From Jiella marina (GTDB lineage Bacteria; Pseudomonadota; Alphaproteobacteria; Rhizobiales; Rhizobiaceae), in NCBI RefSeq assembly GCF_024359545.1, contig NZ_JAKQZG010000001.1:1-64000 (forward strand): DNA of 64,000 nucleotides, given 5' to 3'. A model generated the notes under the pieces. It searched no databases. It was given only the letters and a program-made list of their open reading frames with translations, and was not told the origin of the DNA. Positions 23,959 to 32,884 of the stretch are shown here, piece by piece. The position numbers were made by a program, and so were the translations under genes. Within the stretch, counting starts at the first letter, position 1. The number at the start of each line of letters is the position of its first letter.

Positions 23959-25104
23959 ATGAAGATCAGCAAGATTACCGTCCATCCGGTGTCCTACCGG
24001 GTGCCGGAGGGAACGAATTTCCGCATGGGCGTCGGGCGGATGGTCAAGCGCGACGCGGTGCTCGTGAAGATCGTCAGCGACGATGGGTTGGTCGGCTGGG
24101 CCGAGGCGCATCACGGCCGCTCGCCGGGAGCGATCGCCAAGCTCATCGAGACGACGCTCGCGCCGATGATCATCGGCATGGATCCGCGCGACAATGTCGG
24201 TATCTGGCATCATCTCTATCTCGGCCATTTCGCGACGCACGGGTTCGGCGCCGGGACGGCGATCGCGATGAGCGGTATCGATCTGGCTCTGTGGGATCTG
24301 CGAGGCAAAGCGTGCGGCTGGCCGATCTTCCGGCTTGCCGGTGGCCGGGCGAAGAAGATCAAGGCCTATGCCGGAGGCCTGACCCTCGGCTACCAGCCCA
24401 CCGAAACGCTGATCGAAGAAGCTCAGGGCTACGTGTCCATGGGCTACAAGGCTCTGAAGCTGCGGCTCGGCGATACGCCGAAGCGCGATGCGGAGCGGGT
24501 CGAGGCGGTGCGCGATGCGCTCGGGGAGGACATCGACATTCTTTCCGACGTGAACGCGGCCTATGGTCTGGAGGAGGTCCGCCAGCTGATGCCGGCGCTC
24601 GACGCGGCGAATGTCGGCTGGCTGGAAGAGCCTTTCCCGCCCTATGACGACCACAACTACCGCAAGGCGGCAGGCTTCGGGCGGACGCCTCTGGCGACCG
24701 GCGAGAACCATTATACGCGCTACGAATTCCAGCGCGTCCTGGAGGAAGACGTCGTCACGGTCTTGCAGCCCGATCTCTCCAAGGCCGGCGGCCTGACCGA
24801 GGTTTACCGGATCGCGGCGATGGCCTCGGCCCGCAAGCAGCAGATCAACCCCCACAGCTCGATGACGGCGCTCAACATGTTCGCCTCGCTGCACCTTCTC
24901 TCCTCGATCGACAATCCGGGGTATTTCGAGGCGGATGCGACCCGGTACAATCCGTTTCGCACCGATCTCGTCTCCGGTGCATCGCTCGAAATCGACGAAG
25001 AGGGATATCTGGTCGCGCCTGAGGGGCCGGGGCTCGGCGTCGAAGTCGACGAGCATTTCATCGCGAACCATCCTCTGATCGACGGACCCTGCTACGTTCG
25101 ATAG
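23959..25104 (+). CDS. Mandelate racemase/muconate lactonizing enzyme family dehydratase
   Basis: A 381-residue enolase-superfamily enzyme. The likely base region is YKALKLRLGD (Lys-x-Arg); the metal ligands are D in ILSDVNAAYG, E in WLEEPFPPYD and E in LATGENHYTR; the His of the His-Asp dyad is in QINPHSSMTAL. Such enzymes dehydrate sugar acids or racemise hydroxy acids. The ATG at 23959 has GGAGG upstream; the open frame before it is antisense to the aldolase. With the aldolase and the hydroxyacid dehydrogenase it suggests sugar-acid breakdown. The substrate is unknown. Confidence 0.87.
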   Translation: MKISKITVHPVSYRVPEGTNFRMGVGRMVKRDAVLVKIVSDDGLVGWAEAHHGRSPGAIAKLIETTLAPMIIGMDPRDNVGIWHHLYLGHFATHGFGAGTAIAMSGIDLALWDLRGKACGWPIFRLAGGRAKKIKAYAGGLTLGYQPTETLIEEAQGYVSMGYKALKLRLGDTPKRDAERVEAVRDALGEDIDILSDVNAAYGLEEVRQLMPALDAANVGWLEEPFPPYDDHNYRKAAGFGRTPLATGENHYTRYEFQRVLEEDVVTVLQPDLSKAGGLTEVYRIAAMASARKQQINPHSSMTALNMFASLHLLSSIDNPGYFEADATRYNPFRTDLVSGASLEIDEEGYLVAPEGPGLGVEVDEHFIANHPLIDGPCYVR

Positions 25105-25113
25105 GAGGTGGTG

Positions 25114-25560
25114 ATGCCTGGAATGCTAAAGGACCGCGACCTTCTCTCCGGTCTCCTTTTCCTTGCGATCGGGGGTGCTTTCGCCCTCGGCGCCCTCGAT
25201 CTTTCGATCGGAACGACGCGCCGGATGGGTCCGGGCTATTTCCCTCTGATGATCGGCAGTCTGCTTGTGCTGATCGGCGTGGCGTTGATCGTCAAATCGG
25301 TCATCCATCGCAGACCGGTCCCGCTTGAGCGGCTCTACTTCCGCCCGGTGGCCGGGCTGACCCTGTCGATCTGCACGTTCGCCCTGCTGATCGAGAGGGT
25401 CGGGCTGGTTCTGACCTGCATTGCGACGGTCCTTGTCGCAGGACTAGCCTCCAGCGAGACGAAATGGACCGAGAACGCGCTGATCGCCGTCGCCATGGCC
25501 GTCTTCGCCGTCCTCGTTTTCAAGCTGCTGCTCGGTCTTCCTTTCCGGACGTGGTGGTAA
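25114..25560 (+). CDS. Tripartite tricarboxylate transporter small subunit (TctB)
   Basis: A 148-residue membrane protein with four hydrophobic segments (LLFLAIGGAFALGALDL, LMIGSLLVLIGVALIV, GLTLSICTFALLIERVG and ALIAVAMAVFAVLVFKLLLG). The RRMGPGYFPLMIG block is typical of TctB. A strong AGGAGG lies 5 bases before the ATG at 25114. It forms the membrane complex with the TctA encoded 1 base downstream. Confidence 0.88.
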   Translation: MPGMLKDRDLLSGLLFLAIGGAFALGALDLSIGTTRRMGPGYFPLMIGSLLVLIGVALIVKSVIHRRPVPLERLYFRPVAGLTLSICTFALLIERVGLVLTCIATVLVAGLASSETKWTENALIAVAMAVFAVLVFKLLLGLPFRTWW

Positions 25561-25561
25561 G

Positions 25562-27079
25562 ATGGACGCGCTCATCAATCTCGCGCACGGTTTCGAGGTC
25601 GCTCTCGGTCTCGAGAACCTGTTCTACTGCCTCGTCGGCGTCGTCCTCGGCACCTTCGTCGGTGTCCTGCCGGGTCTGGGAACGGTCACGGCGATTTCCA
25701 TGCTCTTGCCGTTTACCTTCGGCCTCGATGCCGTGCCGGCGATCATCATGCTGTCGGGCATCTTCTATGGCGGGCTTTTCGGCGGTTCGACGGCGTCCAT
25801 TCTCCTGAACCTGCCGGGAACGCCGGCTTCGGCGGTCGTCGCGCTGGATGGCTATCCGATGGCGAAGGCCGGCCGCGCCGGAGTGCCGTTATTCATGACG
25901 GCGGTCGCATCCTTCGTCGGCGGGTGGGTTGCGATCTTCGCCGTTATCTTCGCGGCGCCCGCGATCACCCAGATCGCGCTGGAATTCGGGCCATCGGAAT
26001 ATTTCTCGATGATGCTGTTCGGGCTGCTCGCGGCTGCCTTCTTTGCGACCGATTCCTTCCTGCGCTCGATCGGCATGGTGCTCGTCGGCATCCTGATGGG
26101 CCTTGTCGGCATGGACATCGTCTCGGGGATGATGCGCTTCACCTTCAATATCCCGATCATGGCGGAGGGGTTGAGCTTCATCGTGGTCGCCATGGCGTTG
26201 TTCGGGCTCTCCGAAGTCGTCCGCAATCTGGAGCCGAATGCCGGGCGAGAAATTCTGAAGACGGGGGGCGGCTGGCGCTCGATGATGCCCACCCGCGACG
26301 AGGCGAAACGTTCGGTCGGCGCGATCATCCGCGGAACCGGGCTCGGTTCGTTCCTTGGAGCGCTGCCGGGAGCAGGGCCGACCATCGCCTCCTTCATCGC
26401 CTATGCGCTGGAAACCCGCGTGACCCGCGAGCCGGAACGCTTCGGCAAGGGCGCGATTGAGGGCGTCGTGGCACCGGAAGCAGCCAACAACGCCGCTGCG
26501 CAGACGGGCTATATCCCGACGTTGACGCTCGGGATTCCCGGCGACGCAGTGGGCGCGCTGATCCTCGGCATGTTGATCATGAACGGCATCGCGCCGGGGC
26601 CGCGCGTCATTTCAGGCCATCCCGACCTTTTCTGGGGCCTTCTCGCCAGCATGCTGATCGGCAATTTCCTTCTTTTGTGGGTGAATATCCCCTTCATCGG
26701 CGTGTGGGTGCGGATCCTGTCGATACCCTATCGGCTCCTTTATCCGATGATTGTCATTTTCCTGGCGATCGGGGTCTACAGCGTCGCCAACAGTTCCTTT
26801 CAGGTCCTGCTGCTCGCCGGGCTCGGCATTCTCGGCTATCTGTTCATCAAACTGGATTGTCCGGCCGCCCCGCTTCTTCTCGGGCTAATCCTTGGACCGA
26901 TGATCGAGGAGAACCTGCGCCGCGCGCTTCTTCTCGGGCGGGGGAGTCCGACCATCCTCTTCGAGACCCCCATCAGCGCGGTGCTTCTGACGATGTGCGG
27001 TCTGCTGCTTGCCATGATGGTCGGACGCGGCGTGACTGGCCTTCACAAGAAGCGACGAAGGACCAGGCTCGCCTCGTGA
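25562..27079 (+). CDS. Tripartite tricarboxylate transporter large permease (TctA)
   Basis: A 505-residue permease with about 11 membrane segments. Family signatures are GVLPGLGTVTAISMLLPFTF, YGGLFGGSTASILLNLPGTP with DGYPMAKAGRAG, the repeated half LGALPGAGPTIASFIAYALE and GVVAPEAANNAAAQTGYIPT-LTLGIPGDAVGAL. It moves a carboxylate by ion symport after delivery by the TctC-type protein. It is the last gene of the plus-strand arm. Confidence 0.93.
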   Translation: MDALINLAHGFEVALGLENLFYCLVGVVLGTFVGVLPGLGTVTAISMLLPFTFGLDAVPAIIMLSGIFYGGLFGGSTASILLNLPGTPASAVVALDGYPMAKAGRAGVPLFMTAVASFVGGWVAIFAVIFAAPAITQIALEFGPSEYFSMMLFGLLAAAFFATDSFLRSIGMVLVGILMGLVGMDIVSGMMRFTFNIPIMAEGLSFIVVAMALFGLSEVVRNLEPNAGREILKTGGGWRSMMPTRDEAKRSVGAIIRGTGLGSFLGALPGAGPTIASFIAYALETRVTREPERFGKGAIEGVVAPEAANNAAAQTGYIPTLTLGIPGDAVGALILGMLIMNGIAPGPRVISGHPDLFWGLLASMLIGNFLLLWVNIPFIGVWVRILSIPYRLLYPMIVIFLAIGVYSVANSSFQVLLLAGLGILGYLFIKLDCPAAPLLLGLILGPMIEENLRRALLLGRGSPTILFETPISAVLLTMCGLLLAMMVGRGVTGLHKKRRRTRLAS

Positions 27080-27255
27080 CCATCGACGGCAGCGCGTTTC
27101 GTCTGTTCGAATCTGTGGAGATCTTACCAGGCCGAACTGCACCGGCATGGAGGCACTTTTCGCGCATAATCGTTGCGAGCCATTTCAGTCCAGGGCATCG
27201 GCGGCTTCATTTTGGTTCGCAACAAGACGGAACTACAGCCTCCTCTTGAAGCCGC

Positions 27256-28197
27256 TCAGTTCATTTCGGGCCCGTCTCGCAGACGGTTTCGAAACGAGCT
27301 GCTGCCGTTCTCAATATGCTCAAGCAGAGGTTCGAGTGCCCAATGTCGCTCGAGGATGTCGTAATCTGTGGCGCGAGAAACGTACGACGTGAATGTTCCT
27401 TGGCGCACGTGAAGAAGCTTGGCCATGGCGGGATATCCGAAAGCTTCACCCATCGCGGCAAGCGCGAGGAACACCGTCAGCTCCTTGATCAGGGGCGTCT
27501 CCCGCTCCTTGTTGGCATAAAGGTGGGCATAGAGGTCGGGATGAAAATTCGTCGCGATGCCTGAAAATCCCATCGAGCCGTTCTTCATCGCATCGAAGGC
27601 GATCGCGGCGTTGGCGTTGACCACCTTGAGCGGCGAGCCTTCTGCCATCGACGCCCGGCGGCGCACGGTTTTGAGGTCGCAGGACACGTCCTTCAAGACG
27701 ACGAACCGGCCGGTATCGACGCAGCGCCTGAATTCATCGTCCGAAAGCAGGCGGCGATAGGGCGCCGGGCATTCGTAGAGACCGAGCGGCAGATCGGAGG
27801 GCAGGGCCGAGAGCATGCTGTCGAGATTGGCTCGAAACGCCTCCCTTCCGCTGCGATTTGGATCGAGGCGATTGGTCACGAGCACCAGCCCGTCGATGCC
27901 GGTCTCGGCGATCGCTCGCAGCTCCGCGCGCTGATCGTCGAGACTTTCCGCGACATGGCCCGAGGCGATGACCGGGATGCGGCCCTTGGCCATCTCGACG
28001 GTTCGCCGCGCGAGCTCGACCCGTTCCTCAAGTGACAGAAACTGCATCTCGCTCGACTGGCAGACCGCGAACAGCGCGTCCGCGCGGTGAGCGATGTACC
28101 ACTCGACCAGATTCTCCAGGCCGCCCCAGTCGATGGCGTTCGCCTCCGTGAAGGGAGTGATCATGACCGGGACGATGCCGTCGATGGCGTGTTTCAT
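27256..28197 (-). CDS. DHDPS/NAL-family lyase
   Basis: A 313-residue TIM-barrel lyase. The catalytic Tyr is in PLGLYECPAPYRRLL and the Schiff-base Lys in FVVLKDVSCDLKT; the substrate loop ALFAVCQSSEMQFLSLEERV has CQSSE instead of GTTGE. The altered loop suggests a substrate other than aspartate semialdehyde, probably a 2-keto acid cleaved to pyruvate. It is divergent from the beta-propeller gene at 28265, with an IclR-type operator at 28247 between them. It is not close in sequence to the lyase at 22831. Confidence 0.82.
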   Translation of the reverse strand: MKHAIDGIVPVMITPFTEANAIDWGGLENLVEWYIAHRADALFAVCQSSEMQFLSLEERVELARRTVEMAKGRIPVIASGHVAESLDDQRAELRAIAETGIDGLVLVTNRLDPNRSGREAFRANLDSMLSALPSDLPLGLYECPAPYRRLLSDDEFRRCVDTGRFVVLKDVSCDLKTVRRRASMAEGSPLKVVNANAAIAFDAMKNGSMGFSGIATNFHPDLYAHLYANKERETPLIKELTVFLALAAMGEAFGYPAMAKLLHVRQGTFTSYVSRATDYDILERHWALEPLLEHIENGSSSFRNRLRDGPEMN

Positions 28198-28246
28198 GGA
28201 CGCGGCTTCTCTTTCAATCTCGACAAATTATGATACGATTTCATTT

Positions 28247-28261
28247 TAGAATAGCATTCCA
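28247..28261. promoter_or_regulatory. IclR-type operator
   Basis: TAGAATAGCATTCCA matches the IclR consensus shape TGGAA-N5-TTCCA with one change. Another half-site, TGGAA at 28266-28270, extends the symmetry. It lies in the divergent promoter of the lyase and the beta-propeller operon. The matching perfect site is at 31113. Confidence 0.65.
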
Positions 28262-28264
28262 AAA

Positions 28265-30256
28265 ATGGAACTGGAAGGGTTTGTCTTGGGGGTTACTCGT
28301 TGGGAGGACGACGCGCGCGTCTGGAGCGGGCCGGACTACGGCAAGGACGCACTGGCTTATGACGAAGGCGTGCGCTCCGCCGCCGTCGCCGGGCGGATCA
28401 TCACCTGCGTCGACGTGGTGGACTGGACCGGCCGAGGCAGCCGGGATCTCCTCCTCTCCAGCTGGGATGCCTGCTACGACGGACAGGTCTATCTGCGGCG
28501 GCAGACCGGTGGGAACGAGGACGGCACGCCGCGCCTCGGCGCCGAAGAGCGGGTCGAAGGCGTTCGCGGCTACGTCACCAGCGCCGTTGTGGGCGGGCGT
28601 CTTCATCTCGTCTCGACGTCGCGTCTGCGCCGGCAGATTCATGTCTACTCGGATATCGGTGAGCCGGGGGCGCCGCGTTTCGGCGAGCCCGCCGTCCTCG
28701 ATCTCGAGGCGGACTGGGTGAAGGGCAACGAGTATTTCCATTCGGCGCGCTTTCACGACATCGACGGGGATGGCGAGCTCGAACTCGTCGTCGGCAGCGA
28801 CTTCTGGGGCGACTACTGGCCGAATGGCCGGGAATGGAACGACGAGGGTTACCGGGGCTTCGATGCCGCCGATCGCTGGCTTGGCGGACCGTTGCGCGGC
28901 TTTCTTTACGCCTTCAGGAATCGCGGGACGATCGAGCGTCCGGTTCTCGATCGCGGCCGGCCGGTCCTGGCGGGCGATATCCCGCTCGAGGTCTACGGCC
29001 AGCTGGCGCCGGCATTCGGCAACTTCGGGCCGGCCGGCGAGTGCTTGGTGGCCGGCGAGTTCTGGAATATTCTGCACCTGGCCCGCCGTTCGGCGGACGG
29101 CTTTACGCAGACCCAGCTTCTTTGCGGCGAGGACGACCGTCCGATCGAGCTCGATCAGTGCATCCACTTTCCCTGCGTCGTCGACTGGGACGGGGACGGG
29201 CGGCCGGACATTCTGGTCGGCGCCGAGGACGGCTACGTTACGTTCCTGAAGAACGTCGCCGATGGCGAGGATGGCCTGCCGCGCTTTCGCAAGATGGGCC
29301 GGGTCACCACCGAAACGCCGCTGATCCATGCCGGCGTGCTCCCGTCTCCCGCGGCGTTCGATTTCACCGGCAACGGCCGCCCTGATCTCGTCGTCGGAAA
29401 CAGCACCGGCGAACTCTTGTTCTATGAGAACACCGGCGGCGGCGAAGGGCGCGCCTGTCTCGGATCCGATACCATGCTTCAGGCGGACGGCCATCCGGTC
29501 CGCATCGCGGCAGGGCCGACCGGTTCGGTGCAGGGTCCCTCGGAAAAGATGTTCGGCTATTCCTGCCCGACGATCGTCGACTGGGACGGGGACGGCTTCG
29601 CCGATCTTCTCGTCAGCGACGTCACCGGTTATCACCGCTTCTTCCGCAATTTGGGCGGCGAACAGAAGCCGCCGCGCTTTGCCGGCGAACAGCTGCTGCA
29701 TTATCGCGGAAAGCCCTTGAAAACCGTCTGGCGCGTCCGGCCCGCCGTGGCGGACTGGCGGGGCGACGGCGCGCTGCACTACGTCGCCCTCGATGAAGAC
29801 GGGCTTCTGTCGGACTTTCGGCGCCAAAGCGATACGGAACTGGCCGACAAGCGTCATCTGCGGTGGGACGACGGCGAAATCATCGCCTTCACCGTGGATG
29901 TCGGCGGTGGCCGGGGCCGCGTCAAGCTCTGCCTGTGCGACTGGGAGGGAGAGGGACGCATCGACCTGATCTTCGGCACCCATGCGCGTGCCTCTGTTCC
30001 GCCCGGCCCGAAGGGCATGCCGCGCAACACCACCGGTCAGGCGGGCCTTTTCTACTGCCGCAATGTCGGCACGCCGGAGGAGCCGCGCTTTGCAAAGCCG
30101 GTGCCGATGGCCCATCGCGGCCGGACCATCGCCATGGCGATGCATGTGGCTTCGCCTGAAGCGGTGGACTGGGCCGGTCGGGGCGCGCTCGACCTCATCG
30201 TAGGTGTCGAGGACGGCAGTCTCGTCTGGCTGAAGCGCGAGGATCTGTCATGGTGA
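28265..30256 (+). CDS. FG-GAP/VCBS repeat beta-propeller protein
   Basis: A 663-residue protein with at least six calcium-type repeats of the form D-x-D-G-D-G-x-x-D-L-x-V-G: for example DIDGDGELELVVGSDFWGDY near 163, VDWDGDGRPDILVGAEDGYV near 310, DFTGNGRPDLVVGNSTGELL near 365, VDWDGDGFADLLVSDVTGYH near 440 and WEGEGRIDLIFGTH near 560. No signal peptide is seen, which is unusual because most such proteins are exported. The ATG at 28265 has no ribosome site; a TTG at 28286 has GGAAGGG 6 bases upstream and would also clear the operator. It is followed, with a 7-base overlap, by an AroE-like gene. It may be a sugar or cyclitol enzyme or lyase; the reaction is unknown. Confidence 0.75.
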   Translation: MELEGFVLGVTRWEDDARVWSGPDYGKDALAYDEGVRSAAVAGRIITCVDVVDWTGRGSRDLLLSSWDACYDGQVYLRRQTGGNEDGTPRLGAEERVEGVRGYVTSAVVGGRLHLVSTSRLRRQIHVYSDIGEPGAPRFGEPAVLDLEADWVKGNEYFHSARFHDIDGDGELELVVGSDFWGDYWPNGREWNDEGYRGFDAADRWLGGPLRGFLYAFRNRGTIERPVLDRGRPVLAGDIPLEVYGQLAPAFGNFGPAGECLVAGEFWNILHLARRSADGFTQTQLLCGEDDRPIELDQCIHFPCVVDWDGDGRPDILVGAEDGYVTFLKNVADGEDGLPRFRKMGRVTTETPLIHAGVLPSPAAFDFTGNGRPDLVVGNSTGELLFYENTGGGEGRACLGSDTMLQADGHPVRIAAGPTGSVQGPSEKMFGYSCPTIVDWDGDGFADLLVSDVTGYHRFFRNLGGEQKPPRFAGEQLLHYRGKPLKTVWRVRPAVADWRGDGALHYVALDEDGLLSDFRRQSDTELADKRHLRWDDGEIIAFTVDVGGGRGRVKLCLCDWEGEGRIDLIFGTHARASVPPGPKGMPRNTTGQAGLFYCRNVGTPEEPRFAKPVPMAHRGRTIAMAMHVASPEAVDWAGRGALDLIVGVEDGSLVWLKREDLSW

Positions 30257-31065
30257 CGATATCCGGCCGCACGCGGCTGATGGGCGTGATCGGCGACCCG
30301 ATCGTCCAGGCGAAGACACCGGGCGCGATCGAGCCGCATTTCGCACGGCACGGAGCGGATATCGCCTGCGTTCCATTCCACATTCCCCCGAGCGGACTGG
30401 AGGCGGCCTGGGCGGGACTGAAGGCGATGCCGAATATCGTCGGCTTCGGCGTAACGCTTCCCCATAAGCAGGCGATCCTGCCGCTCTGCGACAGTCTCGA
30501 TCCGCTCGCCGAGCTGGGAGGCGCCGTCAATCTGGTCCGCCGGGAGCGGGACGGCTCGTTTCGCGGCTATCAGTTCGACGGGCAGGGGTTCCTTCGCGGG
30601 CTTGAGGAGCAGGGTATAGGCGTCGAGGGGCGGGAATGCCTGATGATCGGCGCGGGCGGCGCCGCAATTGCCATTGCCTTCGCGCTCGAACAGGCCGGAG
30701 CGGCCTCGCTGGTCGTCGCCAACCGGACGGAGGACAAGGCCCAGCACCTCGCCCAAACGCTGGCAGACCGAACGCGCGAGGGCTTCGCGCGAGCCGGCGC
30801 GCCGGTGCCGGAGACGGGCCAGCTGATCATCAATGCGACCTCGCTCGGATTGAACGCCGACGATCCGCTTCCGCTCGATGCGGAGAAAATCGACGCAACG
30901 ATGACCGTCGCGGAAGTGATCGCCGAGCCGGAAACCACACGGCTTCTGCACCTCGCTCGCAAGCGAGGCGCCCGGACCCATTCGGGGATTCACATGATCC
31001 GCGGGCAGGTCGGGCTGATCGCCGACCATTTCTGTGAACTTTACGGATCCCCTGAGACCAACTGA
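30250..31065 (+). CDS. Shikimate/quinate dehydrogenase-like protein (AroE family, paralogue 1)
   Basis: A 271-residue protein with the AroE fold: the substrate domain LMGVIGDPIVQAKTPGAIEP (usual SxSxS replaced by Gln-Ala-Lys-Thr), GFGVTLPHKQAILPLCDSLD with the catalytic Lys, LGGAVNLVRRERDGSF and the Rossmann motif CLMIGAGGAAIAIAFALEQA, followed by NATSLGL. Lack of the Ser pair that binds the shikimate carboxylate suggests a different substrate. It overlaps the propeller gene and is the second gene of the operon. Confidence 0.82.
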   Translation: MVTISGRTRLMGVIGDPIVQAKTPGAIEPHFARHGADIACVPFHIPPSGLEAAWAGLKAMPNIVGFGVTLPHKQAILPLCDSLDPLAELGGAVNLVRRERDGSFRGYQFDGQGFLRGLEEQGIGVEGRECLMIGAGGAAIAIAFALEQAGAASLVVANRTEDKAQHLAQTLADRTREGFARAGAPVPETGQLIINATSLGLNADDPLPLDAEKIDATMTVAEVIAEPETTRLLHLARKRGARTHSGIHMIRGQVGLIADHFCELYGSPETN

Positions 31066-31112
31066 TCAGCAAGCCGCCGACGAGGCGACGCTTGGATCCG
31101 CGTGAAAAAATC

Positions 31113-31127
31113 TGGAAAGCCATTCCA
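31113..31127. promoter_or_regulatory. IclR-type operator upstream of iclR-family gene
   Basis: TGGAAAGCCATTCCA is a perfect match to the TGGAA-N5-TTCCA frame of the E. coli IclR consensus. It lies 45 bases before the regulator start, so autoregulation is likely. Confidence 0.7.
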
Positions 31128-31171
31128 ATTTAGAAACACATGTCGTATCTTGTTTGTGGGAGGAATTTTCA

Positions 31172-32008
31172 GTGTCCGTTGCCGCCGTTGATCGTTGTCT
31201 GAGGCTTCTGGAGGTCCTGGCGGGCCGCAAGGAGCCGGCCGAGATTACCGATCTCGCCAATCAGCTGGACATGCCGGCGAGCGCTACCCACCGGCTCCTC
31301 ACGACCCTCGTCAAGAATGGCTGGGCGATCCAGGACCCCGTCAGCCAGGGCTATTCCCTGTCCTTGCGCATGAGTACGCTGGCGTTCCGGAACCTCGATG
31401 CGCGGGCCGTGCCCGACGTCGTGCAGGAAATCCTCGAAAAGCTCGCTCGCCGCACGCGGGAATACTGCCGTCTCGCGATCGTGGAAGGCCAGGATCTGGT
31501 CTGGGTCGCTCGGGCGCAGGGCGCGACGTCCGGCCTTCGCTACGACCCGGACATGGGCCAGGAGATCGTCCTGCACGCCACAGCGAACGGCAAGGCGTGG
31601 CTCTCCACCTTGAGCGAGGAAGAGGCGCTGACGATCCTCTACAGCCGAGGCTTTGCCAGCCAGCGCCCGCTCGGTCCGAACAGCGCCACCTCCATCGACG
31701 CGATCCGCGCGCGTCTCAACGAAACCCGCGAGCGCGGCTACGGCACCTCGATCGAAGAGGCGGAAGCCGGCACCGCCGCGATCGCCGTTCCGTTCTACGA
31801 CACCACATTCGCCGATGCGGCCGTGGCCGGGACCCTGAGCGTCGCCGGCCCGGTCGTGCGCATCACCCCGGATCGCTACGAGGAGCTCGCCGAAGCCCTG
31901 CATGAGGCTGCTCGGGAGATCGCCGCCATCTGGCCGCTGCGAAGTCGACAGCGCCGCCCGCGCGATCATGGCTCGCGGGCCGACCAGAAGGCTGCCGCTG
32001 CACAATGA
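31172..32008 (+). CDS. IclR-family transcriptional regulator
   Basis: A 278-residue regulator. The N-terminal winged helix is ITDLANQLDMPASATHRLLT followed by TLVKNGWAIQDPVSQGYSLS. The effector domain contains LHATANGKAWLST and RLNETRERGYGTSIEEAEAG, ending with AGTLSVAGPVVRI, all typical of IclR. The GTG at 31172 was chosen because GGGAGGA lies 9-15 bases upstream. It overlaps the permease start at 32005 by 4 bases. Two TGGAA-N5-TTCCA sites, one before this gene and one before the propeller operon, are its probable targets. Confidence 0.88.
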   Translation: MSVAAVDRCLRLLEVLAGRKEPAEITDLANQLDMPASATHRLLTTLVKNGWAIQDPVSQGYSLSLRMSTLAFRNLDARAVPDVVQEILEKLARRTREYCRLAIVEGQDLVWVARAQGATSGLRYDPDMGQEIVLHATANGKAWLSTLSEEEALTILYSRGFASQRPLGPNSATSIDAIRARLNETRERGYGTSIEEAEAGTAAIAVPFYDTTFADAAVAGTLSVAGPVVRITPDRYEELAEALHEAAREIAAIWPLRSRQRRPRDHGSRADQKAAAAQ

Positions 32009-32763
32009 GAGTTTTCGACACCCTCTGGCGCTTTCTCGAGCCGGCTCTCTGGTTCGTCGGGCTCCTGCTCCTGTGGGAAGTGCTGATCCGGATCTTCGAC
32101 GTCCCGGTTTACGTCCTGCCGGCTCCCAGTGCGTTCCTGGGCGATCTGATCGCGCAGTATCAGCGGCTCGCCTACCACGCCGCGATGACCTTGCGGATCA
32201 TCCTCTTCGGGCTCGCAGCAGGGGTGATCCCCGCGGTCGTCCTCGCCTATCTGATCGCCAAGTTCCGCCTTGCCGAGCAGATCCTCTATCCGATCGTCGT
32301 CTTCATCCAGGGTCTGCCGAAGATCACCCTGGCGCCGCTGATGCTGGTCTGGTTCGGTTTCAGCGACTTCCCCAAGATCCTTCTGACGGCGCTCATCGTC
32401 TTCTTCCCGGTGCTGGTCGACAGCGTCACCGGATTCAAGTCGGTGGATGCGCGTCAATACTATCTCAGCCGCTCGATGGGCGCCTCGTGGTGGCAGACCT
32501 TCACCCGCTTCGAATTGCCGACCGCGGCACCGAGCATCTTTTCCGGCCTGAGGATCACGGTGGTGATCTCGGTCACGGTCGTCATCGTGGTCGAATGGCT
32601 GAACTCCCAGAACGGCCTCGGCTATCTCGTCCTTCGCGCGATGGACTCGGCCAATACGCCGATGATCTTCGCAATTCTGGTGGTCGGCTCCCTGATCGGC
32701 GTCGTGCTCAGCGCGCTGGTCAATGTCGCCGAAAGACTGATGCTGCCCTGGACGCGCGTGTGA
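32005..32763 (+). CDS. NitT/TauT-type ABC transporter permease (first)
   Basis: A 252-residue inner-membrane permease of the SsuC/TauC type with six membrane segments. The ATPase-contact loop is SVTGFKSVDARQYYLSRSMG ASWWQTFTRFELPTAAP, typical of this family. It is coupled to the regulator by ATGA overlap. Together with the permease at 34027 it probably forms a heterodimer, since the same operon has one binding protein and one ATPase but two permeases. Confidence 0.88.
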   Translation: MRVFDTLWRFLEPALWFVGLLLLWEVLIRIFDVPVYVLPAPSAFLGDLIAQYQRLAYHAAMTLRIILFGLAAGVIPAVVLAYLIAKFRLAEQILYPIVVFIQGLPKITLAPLMLVWFGFSDFPKILLTALIVFFPVLVDSVTGFKSVDARQYYLSRSMGASWWQTFTRFELPTAAPSIFSGLRITVVISVTVVIVVEWLNSQNGLGYLVLRAMDSANTPMIFAILVVGSLIGVVLSALVNVAERLMLPWTRV

Positions 32764-32884
32764 CGGGAGGCCTTTGCGGCGAAACACATCCGCCCGGATG
32801 GGCGGGAGAAGACCTGATCGTTCGTTGGCCTGCCGGCCTTGCGGCTGATCTCCGACGAACGGCTCATTCAAAGAGGAGGAAACC

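Noticed and set aside
28257-28270. TTCCA-AAAA-TGGAA palindrome over the ATG
   Set aside because: Kept only as an extra half-site; the TRGAA-N5-TTCCA arrangement at 28247-28261 fits the IclR consensus better.
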